Below, one piece after another: positions 54,158-64,000 of a stretch of 64,000 bases of DNA; position 1 is the stretch's first letter, and each line of letters starts with the position of its first letter. The notes beneath the pieces were generated by a model. That model had not been told where the DNA came from, made no database searches, and was given only the letters and a program-made list of their open reading frames with translations. The stretch is from Adiantum capillus-veneris (taxonomy: Eukaryota; Streptophyta; Polypodiopsida; Polypodiales; Pteridaceae): NCBI GenBank assembly GCA_014529385.2, contig CM043944.1, forward strand, positions 60,025,268-60,089,267, read 5' to 3'. The translations under genes were made by a program, and so were the position numbers.

Positions 54158-55488
54158 ACACGGGCCTGGTGGCACAAGAAGGCACAGTTGCCGGTTTTAT
54201 CGGGCGGCTATGCCTTAGGATGGTACAATGACCGACAATTGACGGCACTGAGAGGTACGTTGAGATAATGACATGGCCACCCGACGGGGGGCCATTCATG
54301 CACGGTGGGCAAGGTTTTTTGCAGAGAGGGTAAGGCAAGGGCACCACTAGTGATATCACTAGTGGTTGTGAGCCCAAAAGAGAAGAGTCCCACGCAATAG
54401 GGGGGGAGAGAGACAATTCAAGGGCCGTCCAAGGGGGCTGCCAGGTGCTGAGGGGTAGGGGGCGTATCCTATGGGGTGAGAGAGAAAGAGAGAGAGGGAG
54501 TTTGAAGGCAAAAGGGAAAAGATGTCTGGGCGGGGAGGTCAAAGAGGCCCCAAGTCGGGTCGAGTGCAAGGGAATGAGAATGTGAGAGAGGGAAAAGGAG
54601 AGGCCAAGAGAGCAATTAAAGGCGCATCAAAAAGGTCAAAAGAGAAGGTCAAAGGTAATAAGCAGAGGGGAAATCTGAGGATAAATAAGGAGGACAATTT
54701 AAAGCCCAAAGTAGATGGAGCAAGGTAAATGAAAAGAGAGAGAGAAATGAAGCAACAATAAAAATACAAATGCCAAGGGAAACTAGCGACATCATTAGTG
54801 CACCCCCCTCTCAAGCACAAGCCAAAGAGTGCAGCTAGAGAGCATATGAAAATGAGGTGGCTCCCCCTTCCAAAAATACCAAATTAAGGTGCTAGATGGG
54901 CCAATTAAAAAGAAGTTTCCAAAGTTGAAGACCCCCCACTATAAAAGCCATTTTTTGAATGAAATGGAGGCTTTTTTGTGCCGTTTGAAGCCTATAGAGT
55001 AAAGTTTTTTGGCAAAAGAGTGTGCTTGTCAATCCCCTTTGTAACTTTTCTTGAAAATGGCCATTTCAATGGAAGTTCAAGCTTTACATGCCTCTTGAAG
55101 TGTAATAAAGCAACTATTGCCCAATTTTGCTATTGTCTCCCCTTCCCCTTCCCCCCTTCTCATTCTCTTGCTCTTGTGTTTCCCTGTGGTGCCAGCAGTG
55201 TGGATGTGTGTGCCCCCCTGGACAGTTAGTGTTTTGTGTGAGAGAGTGAAATTGAGCAAGTGTGTGTGTGTGTGCAAGGGTAGAGATTGACCATGGCAGT
55301 AGGTGTGCATTGTGTGGTGGTCTTGTGGAGTGTGTAAGAATTGGGAAAAGAGCAAGTGGTGGTCTGCTAGTGTAAAGTGTGATTTTGAAGGTGTTTCTTA
55401 GGAGGATAGGGGTATTGTGGATACCCTGAGCTATAGAGAGGTTTTTGTTGTTGTGCCGGGTCTGTTTCCCCATTCCCCCTCTCTAACA
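54158..55488 (+). mobile_element. Second part of element C LTR
   Basis: Resumes the plus-strand LTR broken at 29,168. Together the two parts total about 2.38 kb, close to B's 2.46 kb. It carries a TATA box (TATAAAAGCC near 54,943), a perfect 24-bp palindrome at 54,343-54,366, a second imperfect one at 54,782-54,799, and the terminus CCCCCTCTCTAACA. Confidence 0.8.
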
Positions 55489-56222
55489 TCTCTTTATGAA
55501 GCTACAATGTTGAGAAAGAAATCAACTCTATCATACATGAAGTGCGCAACACGTGCAATCCCAACTGTTCCAATTTTCAACCTCGCATTCAGTGGGGAAG
55601 CAACAATCGAAATTGAAATATCAATGGTAATAATTTCAACAGGTATAGCTCAAACCCTCACACAAATAATTACGCACAAAATTGCCCACCCCCTTTTCCT
55701 TGTAGACACCAAAATAATCATCACGCACAACACAATTCCACCATTACCCCCACACACACTGCACCTCAAAATTCAGACACACATCATCATCCCAATCCCT
55801 GTGCACATTTCAATAGTTTCTGGTGCTTCAAATAATGCCAATACGACCATGTTGAAGCCAACAACACCAACAATCGCCCACCAGGACCCCGCCAATCTAC
55901 AACTCGAATACACAACATTGAAGACAAATCAAAACCCTTGGACGATGCCATGGATTATTGGACAACTATAACACCGCCTCACGTACCAAGTAAGCCAAAT
56001 TCAATTCATGCCTTGCTCTGTCAAACAAGTAAAATTCAAGATTCAAGTGTGTCTATTTTACACGATGATGGTAGTTCACACGATTTTATTTCTAGAAAAA
56101 TGGTTAGAAAATTGAATTTAACCACCACACCATCTGCATACAAAGTAAACTGTGCTTTTCAAGAAACTTGGTACAATGGAAACGTGAAATTAAATCTCTC
56201 GCAATTACTATTGGTGATTACA
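55489..56222 (+). pseudogene. Chromovirus gag-protease remnant (element E)
   Basis: Plus-strand frames with an Asn/His/Pro-rich linker, a damaged zinc knuckle (FWCF then CQYDHVEAN) and a retropepsin-like segment VSILHDDGSSHDFISRKMVR in the 55,938-56,222 frame, where the usual DSGS motif reads DDGS. This is the order seen in chromovirus polyproteins. Stops and shifts interrupt it, and it begins at the edge of element C's LTR, so its 5' part is missing. Confidence 0.65.
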
Positions 56223-56904
56223 TAGAACAACGTGATTTTCTAATCATACCATTGTCATCTTGGGCATGCATTTCTGTCACCAACATAATCCACAGATTGA
56301 TAGTAGCACACACACTATAAATTTTACTTTCAATGAAATATATATATTTCACTTTCTATTGATGCATCGCTTGCTATGTTCCCCTTGATATCACACACAA
56401 GAAAAACGTGCACTAAGCTGCATTTATACGCCCGTATATAAAAATTTATACGTATATTATGGTTATATATGCTATTACCCGTATTATATGCGTATTTCCA
56501 AATAAACCTTATTGCGATTGAACTATATTTTGATCAAAATATTGTTTGCCTCATTAAAAAAGGCACCGCGACATTTAGAATGAACTGTCGTGCTAGAGAG
56601 AGAATTACTAAAGAGAAAATTGCTAGAGAGAGAGAGAGCAGTGTGACAGAGCCAAGCCAAGCTGAGCGGAGCAGAATAGAGCAGGTAATTTTTATTCTAA
56701 TTTTTCATTTTTTTTTGTGGATTTTATTTGCTAACACTATTGTTGTGGAGATTTGCTCGCACCTCAGTGTTAGTTTGCATCTTGTTTTTGCTAACACTGT
56801 TGTTGTGGAGCTTTGCTCACACCTTAGTGTTAGTCTGTAGGTTTAGACACCCGTCCTTGACTGTGTTGATCCTTTTGACACACTGCAAGGGGTTAGACTT
56901 TAGA
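56223..56904. other. Filler within element E
   Basis: No RT or RNase H is recognised, so the middle of E is deleted. An inverted tatacgcccgtatata-like cluster lies near 56.43-56.48 kb. A 60-bp tandem duplication (56,727-56,840) has ctaacactgttgttgtggag in each copy. Confidence 0.5.
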
Positions 56905-57790
56905 CGCTTTTTTCTTGACTACTGCAGACCTCCATGTTGCAATGCAAGGAGTAGCTTAGGTTGTAAAAGTAGATTTTCCATCCCTGGTTGTTGCTGACCA
57001 CCGAGTCGCACTGTAAGGAGGAGTAAGCTATCTTACATCTTTTCTTCCTACTTGTTGCTGACCATTGCATCGCACTATTGGAAGATTGGATTAAAAAAAA
57101 TAGATTCTTCATCTTTGTCTGTTGCTGACCATCGTGTCGCACTGCAGAGACGAGTTTAGGGTTTCCAAATCCTTTGTTCTTGATTGTTGGTCACCATCGC
57201 ATCGCACCGCAAGAAGATTAGATTTAATAGATTCTTTGTCTCTGTTTTTTGTTGACCACCATGTCGCACTGCAGGGAGGGGTTTGAGGTTGAAAAATCCT
57301 TCATTCTTGCCTGTTGTTGACCATCGTGTTGTGCCACAAGAAGATTGGATTTAATAGATTCCCTGTCTCTGCTTGCTGTTGACCACCGTGTCGTACTGTA
57401 GGGAGGGATTTAGGGTCTTTAAATCCATTGTTCTTGGTTGTTGCTGACCATCACATCGCACTACAAGAAGATCTGATTTAATGGATTCTTCATCTCTGGT
57501 TGTTGCTGAACACCATGTCGCACTGCAGGGAGGGAATATATATTTTACATCCTTCAATCCTAAATGATTTGACCATTGTGTCACACTACAGGTTGATTGG
57601 ATTTAATAAATTTCTCGTCCTCGGTTGTTGCTGACCACCATGTCGCACTGTAGAGAAAGGCTAGGTAGTATTAATCCTTCGTCCCTGATAGCTACTGACT
57701 TCCACGTCGCTCTGCAAGGAGATTGTTAATATACATTTTTTGTCTTTGTCTGTTGCTGACCACTGCATTGCACTACACGGAGGAATTATA
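56905..57790. repeat. Dimeric tandem array
   Basis: About a dozen subunits of roughly 63 bp. Two alternating types share gttgctgaccaccrtgtcgca. Type one continues ctgcagggaggg...aaatcctttgttcttg; type two continues ctacaagaagattggattta...gattctttgtctctg. The repeating dimer is about 126 bp. No coding potential. Confidence 0.82.
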
Positions 57791-57904
57791 TATGTTTTAA
57801 GGTTTTTCGCTATTGGTTGTTATTATTGTCCATGAAATGTTTTGATTTTGAACTATTTACAATCATATATGTCAAATATATATCTATTCTAGATTTATCT
57901 TACT

Positions 57905-58360
57905 TATATTTGCTTCATGTATTTTCAGGTTTCAGTCATGGTAGAGACAAAGTTAACATGTTAGCATCGCAAAATCATTTGTGATGCTCTAGTTTTGTCT
58001 CTCTATGGAGCTTTAGATGACCGTTTGCGATAAGCATTTGATCCACTGCAGGCCAAGTTTGATGATTTTGTGATTGAACTTGTGGAACAGTGCTGGCTGA
58101 AGCTGTGCATTGCATTTCCTATTTCATTTGACCCAACTCTACGCACTAATAGGGTGATGCATAACACAGTAAAGCAATTATTAGGCCAGGTCACTAGAAG
58201 CTTTGAGAGTATGGTTCATCCAGAAATTGAAAGCAAACGTGGAATCAAAGAGCAAATGCATCTTGTGGCATAGCGACATTCAGAGTTGAAGAGCAAGGAT
58301 AAGATTGAAGGCTCTTCAAAACATCCTAGGACAAAAGAGGATGTACCTCCTCCTTAGGTG
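57905..58360 (+). pseudogene. Unrecognised coding remnant in element E
   Basis: A plus-strand frame after a 3'-splice-like ttttcag. It includes DDFVIELVEQCWLKLCIAF, LRTNRVMHNTVKQLLGQV and a charged end, with internal stops. It lies between the tandem array and the integrase end. Family unknown; it could be a captured gene fragment. Confidence 0.3.
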
Positions 58361-58439
58361 TTGAGCCCTTAGTTGTACACCTGGATGATACGACATGTCC
58401 TCCTATCCTACACTTACTTGGGGAGCATTCTATCTTTCA

Positions 58440-59091
58440 CTCGCAAGCACCCCAATTAGGTGAGGGACGTTTTGCAAATGTGAAACAGGTTTCAATGGCC
58501 CATCCTCTCTTCAAATCATGTCTATGCAACAAAGATCTACAAGGACTAGATAGGAACCAAGCCGACATTACAAATTCTTGTGAAAGAGTGATGGCTGAAG
58601 CCAACAAGAAACAAATACATGCACCTTTTAAAGAAAATGACCTTGTTTGGCCTAGAATAGAAAAATGACTCTTGAAAAGCGTAGAAAAATGTCCCAAAGT
58701 AAAACTGGCCCCTAGATTTTATGGCCCATTCAAAATCTTTCAAAAGATCAATGACAATGCATTTTGCTTGGGCATTCCCTCACATTGGAAAATACTTAAT
58801 TCCTTCCATGTTAGTTTGTTGAAACCACATAAGGGACCTATTCCCGGTAATCCTTCCACAGCTGACCCCCCCTTAATTGAGGAGGCCAAAGAAATTTTGA
58901 CTCTCGAAATAATTTTAGATCATGACATGACCACTACCCGCACACAAAACCAATACAAAAGATATCTGGTAAAATATAAAAATCATTCTTTGGAAGAGTG
59001 TCAATGGATTTCTGAACAATTGCTACGTTTGCACTACCATCACTTGATACTTGCACATCACACACCTACAGACATAGATTTGTCAATTTAA
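58440..59091 (+). pseudogene. Chromovirus integrase C-terminus with chromodomain
   Basis: A plus-strand frame in which one TGA (58,666-58,668, in the place of an expected Arg codon) separates HAPFKENDLVWPRIEK from VEKCPKVKLAPRFYGPFKI. The second part has the GPY/F-type module (RFYGPFKIFQKINDNAF), the conserved HVSLLKPHKG, and a chromodomain-like end (EILDH-type lead, YLVKYKNHSLEECQWISEQL). It would target integration to chromatin. It confirms E as a chromovirus and gives its orientation. Confidence 0.88.
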
Positions 59092-59391
59092 GTAGTGCCT
59101 CTCTTTCAAGTGCTAATTTCCTGGTTTAGGCAGCACTAGTGTAGACTCACCAATGTAGGCAACACAAGCTTAAAATGCAAATTTGATAGTCTAAACAGCA
59201 TTAGTGCAGATTCTCCAATTTAGGCAACACTAAATAAAATGCAGACTCGCCAATCTAGGTAGTATTAGTGTAGATTTGCCAATTTAGACAGCATGCCCAT
59301 TGGTGTAGACCTCTCTACCAGTGGCTTGCCACCATTATTGCTAGTTTGATTCTGGTAACAATTGAGGACAAATGTTTTTCAACCCGGGATA
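59092..59391 (+). repeat. 3'-tail repeats of element E
   Basis: Five or so copies of a gattcgccaatttaggcagc-like unit, matching those at 24.07-24.28 kb, end in a conserved gaggacaaatgtttttcaac-like stretch directly before the LTR. Confidence 0.75.
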
Positions 59392-59976
59392 TGTAATGGA
59401 ATCGATATTTTGATGATTTATTTGTGAAATATTTGATATTTTGATAAAGCATTGCAATTTTGATTTGAACTGTGGAATATGATCACTTGTCGGGTGTTGT
59501 GTGAGCAGATAAGTGACTGGCATGTGCAGGATAATAAGGCGATAGCAATTATTCAAATAAAACTGCCACCATTGGATTTCATGGCAACCCTTAGTATTTT
59601 ATGGTTCATTTATAAGTTGAGACGTAGAAGATATTTATTGTTATATTGATCTCTTTACGAGCCATGACTATTTTATGCCCAAGTGAAAATTGATGTAACT
59701 CATTTTTGAGCATGAACTTTTCTATAAATAAAATATGTGCAAGAGGGACATGCTCACTCTTGCACGGGGGAGATGACACCCAGAGTCACTTTATTCTTCT
59801 CTCCTCTTCTCTCTTCTCTCTTTCTATCCCGGTGTAGCACTCCACTTTAGGAGGTGCACCTGCACGGTTTCTCCTATTCTCTCTAGTGCACTTTCTCCCG
59901 ATGTGTGCATATATCTTGATCATGTGTATGTGCAACAATTTAGGTATGCCAGTCTATATTTTTATTCCTTGTAGCA
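59392..59976 (+). repeat. Element E 3' LTR
   Basis: 585 bp from TGTAATGGAATCGAT to CTTGTAGCA, homologous to the D LTRs, with a TATA box (TATAAATA, 59,723-59,730) and the same tgcaagagggacatg and gcacgggggaga blocks. It lacks the long (CT)n tract of D. Confidence 0.8.
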
Positions 59977-59983
59977 TGCTATT

Positions 59984-61078
59984 TTACGTATTTTCAAAGC
60001 ACTTCATGCATCCATTTGTATGACACATAAGCTCTAGGTACGCCTCTTTAGATGAATCTTCCACCCTGCATATCTCAGGCTGCAAACTAGGCATTCCACA
60101 TATGGTATTCATACTAGCCACATTTGCTGTAGACTGCTCATCAAGTTTCTCCCCCTCATCCAAATATCTTTGAACTTCTATAGCACAAAGCTCAGTATGC
60201 ATATTGAAAATTGCATCTACGTCCCTGTCCATATCATTGACACAATGAACCCAATCATATGAAACAAATTGCGATTCATTATGCACCCCCTCTAAATAAT
60301 CACCATCAAGTTCACAATCACTTTGCCATATCGGGAGCTCTACATCACAAAATCTTAATAAAGAAGGAGTCTGCATCCCCTCTAAATCATCATCATGTGG
60401 ATCTTTAAGTACATACCATATCTCATCCAAGTCTTTAATATATGGTGTATCTAAATCCTGTAAATTTGATATACACAAGTCTTGTAGATGCTCATGTACA
60501 TCCATACCCTATGAACCCTCACGTGTGTACATACCCTCTGAATCCTCATGCTTTTCTTCACCCTGTAAGTCTTCAACTTTAGCCAATAGCATGGAATCTT
60601 CAATTCCAAGATTTGCATTGACAACTTGGACAACCTCTTTATCATCTTTATCTTGTAATAACCTATCATCCTTAAGCAAGCACTCATCAATAGTAGTGTT
60701 CAGCTTAGCCCTAATCTGCTTGCAAAGCTCCGCATAGGTAGGCATATTAACACAATCCTCATCATCTTCATACATGCTTGGATCCCATTGTTCTCAGATG
60801 ACAGCAGCTTTAAACTTGCTCCAACTACGTAGATTTTGCAGTTGAAGCTCTTGGAATCACTCAACAAAATCTACGATCACAAACCTATCATCTTTTATAT
60901 TCTTATTCTATTTTGACACCCCATGCAGCTCCAGCTCCTCTTCATAGAAATCCAAGTATCCTAACCATAAACAATCCTCTACTGATAAAAAACTGAGCGT
61001 TTGGCATTTTCAAGGGCCAATTTCTGCAACATCTCTATTTTCCAATCGTTTGGCACTTCAGATTTCCTCTTTCCCATG
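59984..61078 (-). pseudogene. Acidic protein remnant of unknown family
   Basis: Minus-strand coding from a possible ATG near 61,078 (GKRKSEVPNDWKIEMLQKL). A shifted frame follows with FYEEELELHGVS and LQNLRSWSKFKAAVI, then a stop, WDPSMYEDDEDCVNMP, and two segments in one frame separated by a TAG (60,775-60,509 and 60,505-59,984). It is strongly acidic with scattered Cys and no recognised domain. The 3' end abuts the LTR of E. It may be a retroelement ORF or a host pseudogene. Confidence 0.4.
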
Positions 61079-61092
61079 TGTTAATCTGGTTT

Positions 61093-62150
61093 TCAAATCC
61101 ACCTAGTGCACCTTTTGGGAATTGCTGCAGTTCTCAATTCTCTGTCTTCAAATTGGCATCCAGATTTTGGTTTGAATTTTGTACTTGATTTGAATATTGT
61201 TACTGCAAAATAGCAGCCATTAACCCCATAATCTACTACATCTCTTCCTCTTGGTTTTTCAACATGGTTGTCTTCGTCTACCCCGGTCAATTTTTGCATC
61301 AAGTTCACCAAAAATTGTTGGAGTGCATGACTCTTCAAGGTCAATGAGAAAGCGTCGCGTTTTTGGTTGTAGATGGATAAGCATTGGAGGCACAAACCAA
61401 GGGAAACATGTACAACTAGGAGTGGTTTTAGTGCTAGTAAGAGTATATTGTGACACTTAGAGAGCATTTTGGAAGAATACCATAAAGTGGAACAAAATTA
61501 ATGGCTAACAACAAACATAGATAAGATATCATCACTTAATTGGCGCTGGCAATCAACAAATGCTTCCAATTTTTTATCTCTAAAAACCCTGTTACAATTC
61601 GGTTGCATACACCATCGCCGGTATGCCTGTTGATTTTGGAAACCCCTAATAGAAAATCTCCAACTCGATGAAAACAATGTATAATTGTTAGGCAAACCCC
61701 ACCCTGTACAGTTCCCTGCTCCTTTGTTCCCAAAATTTTCCCTTCCGCCCTTTGCTTTGTCAATTTTTTGCTTGCTCTCTATCTTGCAGAACACATCCCA
61801 CCTTTCTTGATCGGACTCAATACCCTCTCCTACCTTGCTTTGTAGTAGAAAAAAACAATTGTTTTCCTTGAACAGTAAACCAAGCCATCAAGGAATGTCA
61901 AGATCTTTTGACTTATACCAAAGTTTTATCCGGATTATGAGAGAGCCTTAACACTTCTTACTTGACTTGATTTGTCGAGGGATATCAATATTGCTTGATT
62001 TTTGTAGTTATGGATTGCCTCGAGGTCTTAAAGCTTCGTCAAGAGAGGATCTCCTCTCTTTCTTTGGTTTCTATGCTGGCGGGTTCGAAATGCGAGAGCA
62101 AAAGATCGAATGGGTGAGAGAGACACTCTGCCCTTTTTCTTTGCAAGATT
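61093..62150. other. Unassigned region
   Basis: Minus-strand frames (61,467-61,093 and 61,794-61,498) are open but show no recognisable motif, and opposing frames are equally open. No gene is claimed. Confidence 0.35.
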
Positions 62151-62632
62151 GAACAAGCTTTGTCCTTTCCCTAGTCGAGCTTTGCTTCCCTTGCTTCCAA
62201 TCTCCTCTTTCACACCTCCCAACCACGCTTCTTCTCCTTGTGCCTTCCCCCCAAAACGCTCCTTTTTTATTTCTTTCCTTTCTTCTTCTTCTTTTTGTTC
62301 TTTTTTCCCTTCTTTCTTTTCCCTTCTTCTCCTTTTTCTTACTCCTCCTTCCTTTCTTTCGCTTCTTCTATCTTCCTCATCCTTTGTTTTTTTTTTCTTC
62401 TTTCTTTCTTTCTTTTTTTCCCTCTCCAGACGTGCTCCTTGCCCTCTTGTCTTTTCTTTCTCTTTCTTCATCTTTTCTTGTCTCATGCCTTGAAAAGAGT
62501 CTTTTTAGGATAGAGGGGCTATTTTTCCCCTCTCCGGACACGCTCCTTCCCCTCCTTTCTTTTCTTTCTCTTTCTTCTTCTTTTCTTGTCTCATGCCTTA
62601 AAAAGAGTATTTTTAGGATAGAGGGGCAATGA
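62151..62632. repeat. Polypyrimidine block with 108-bp tandem duplication
   Basis: A long T/C-rich stretch followed by two copies (about 62,418-62,519 and 62,526-62,628) of a sequence containing tttcttgtctcatgcctt and aggatagagggg. Open frames here are low-complexity Phe/Leu/Ser or Lys/Glu/Arg artefacts. Confidence 0.8.
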
Positions 62633-62664
62633 CAGTGCTTTCCTTGCCCCCTTCGTCGTTGTTG

Positions 62665-62685
62665 CCCCCCCCCCCCCCCCCCCCC
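62665..62685. repeat. Poly-C tract (C21)
   Basis: A homopolymer run that may be subject to length error in assembly. Confidence 0.9.
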
Positions 62686-64000
62686 GGCCCTCCCCCCCTT
62701 TTTACACATATAAGCGCTTATGTTTTTATCAAATGTTTGACCATTGACATGGCTATGGGTGGTCATTCCTTGACAATGGGCAACCACCCTTTAGGTACAA
62801 TATATTGGACATGCACATCAACCAAAGCAATACTAGGCACAACATATTGACCAAAGCATTGCCTATCACATCCTAACCGCCATCCCACTTCCATGTTGGG
62901 CATTGCCAAATCATTACATTACGCATATATATCGACCACGGTAGTGTCGAGCACAAGTCCACCAACAATCAATGCATTGTCACAATTGACAGTCTAGACA
63001 AGATGCTCCTCAAGCACTTATTAGTCTATTAAATGCACCATATTCTAGAACTTGACTGAAGCCAAAAAACTCCTAGATGACACACTGGCCGGGATGACCA
63101 AACTGGTACGGAACTGGACCTCATTGAAACTTCAATGTGCAATATCTTGGCAACAAGAACCTTGATTGCCAACCTAAAAGGATGGAGGTGCACCATATGA
63201 TGAGCAATTTAGGCCTATGCACTCATGCCAATTTTTACCCTTCATCAGTAGTTGCAAACCATCTCCACTTCAAACTGTCATAACTTTCTTACCGTAGCTC
63301 CAATTGACGAGCCATAAATACAGACCTGTCGAGCACTTCAAGCACTACATTTCTAATCTATAAAACCACATTTTGACAGCATCACTACAACCTGACTTGC
63401 AAACAACAACTTTGTTTCATGGCCACAAAACCCATAACTAGCATACGTTCTATCATCTTGATAACTGACCTCTATTCTATTATATTTTGCAGAGTGATTA
63501 CCACATGTGAGAGTACAGTCTACACACAACAACAACCTCTAAGTTATATCATTAATTTACTTCCACATGTCAGTAAACTGAGCACGTAGCAAGTGACTCC
63601 TAAAAAATAAACACCTTGTATGAGTGAGAGTTTGAGCTCTACACAACATACAAAGCTTACACAATTTGAACCTAAAAAAAAGAATCAATCAGATTTAAAA
63701 TAAATAAATAAATTGATTTTAAACAAAAGATATTAAAAATATTCTAAAATTCAATGATTTTTGAATTATAATTATTTTTAATTTTTTCTTTGATAATGAC
63801 ATAGAATAACTTTTGTGATGAATGCTAGTCTCAACAAGGCATGCTCCCTCTATATATACTTTATCTTATTAGTGTACTCTTCAATTGAAAAAAACTTTGC
63901 ACAAAGCTTTTTTTGGTCAATTTTTTTTTTGATCAAAGTTTTTTTCGATCGAAAAACCAAGAAAAAAATGGTTGCCCGTTTTTGCTGACATGGCATCGTA
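62686..64000. other. Possible diverged LTR, then AT-rich sequence
   Basis: Around 63.1-63.4 kb phrases such as caatatcttggcaaca, ctccaattgacgagcc and gagcacttcaagcactaca echo the outer parts of the A and B LTRs, so this may be an old LTR of that family. From 63.68 kb it is AT-rich with T-runs and a gatcaaagttttttt/tcgatcgaaaaa inverted pair near 63.94 kb. No gene. Confidence 0.3.

Noticed and set aside
60451-60737. Open frames overlapping the acidic remnant in other frames
   Set aside because: They are shorter and inconsistent with the ordered minus-strand frame; they are shadows.
62028-62787. Lys/Glu/Arg-rich and Phe/Leu-rich frames
   Set aside because: They mirror a polypyrimidine stretch and its duplication; composition alone explains them.

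Overview
The window looks like a stretch of a large, repeat-dominated land-plant nuclear genome. The evidence is plant-type Ty3/gypsy and Ty1/copia remnants, an initiator-Met-tRNA-like and an Asp-tRNA-like primer binding site, GT-AG introns of about 80 bp, long (CT)n and (CA)n tracts, and very low gene density. A fern or similarly large-genome plant fits the element types, but that is an inference and cannot be settled from the sequence alone. No rRNA or tRNA gene, CRISPR array, or intact single-copy host gene was recognised. Almost everything is transposable-element DNA, much of it disabled by in-frame stops and frameshifts.

Left part (1-13.5 kb). A broken minus-strand coiled-coil ORF (79-3661) is followed by a spacer carrying five copies of a 20-bp palindrome. 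Next come a (CT)n tract, a probable gypsy LTR edge, and a minus-strand gypsy pol (11,113 down to 6,568). The pol order is odd: the retropepsin-like domain lies after the integrase, and no gag sits between the primer site and pol. A copia RNase H tail with a 229-bp 3' LTR follows.

Middle-left (13.5-25.3 kb). Element D is a complete but gutted plus-strand LTR retrotransposon (13,532-25,316) with a 5-bp AAAAT target duplication. It is split by element A (15,657-21,765), a minus-strand retrotransposon that carries only gag and has LTRs of about 2 kb.

Centre (27.3-55.5 kb). This is a three-level nest. Element C (plus strand; gag end and 3' LTR) is split by element B (29,169-54,157; minus strand, gag-only, LTRs about 2.5 kb). 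The gag of B is itself split by an insertion of about 17.9 kb (33,546-51,487), called T here. T has imperfect terminal inverted repeats beginning ACCTATYTAG and a roughly 10-bp imperfect target duplication. It is the most interesting object in the window. Leftward it encodes a DUF7869-type transposase-like protein. Rightward it encodes a protein with a ParB-like motif and a methyltransferase-like motif, an acidic protein, and two FCP1/HAD-phosphatase-like proteins. Between the two divergent blocks, and inside the rightward introns, lie more than 30 copies of a 24-bp palindrome with half-site AGGCTCAAACTT.

Right part (55.5-64 kb). Remnants of chromovirus E (gag-protease, integrase end with chromodomain, 3' LTR) enclose a tandem array with a dimeric unit of about 126 bp. 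Beyond it are a decayed minus-strand acidic ORF, a polypyrimidine block with a 108-bp tandem duplication, and LTR-like or unrecognised sequence. E and D share LTR and 3'-tail sequence, so D is probably a deletion derivative of the E family.

The order of events can be read from the nesting: C, then B into C, then T into B; and separately D, then A into D.
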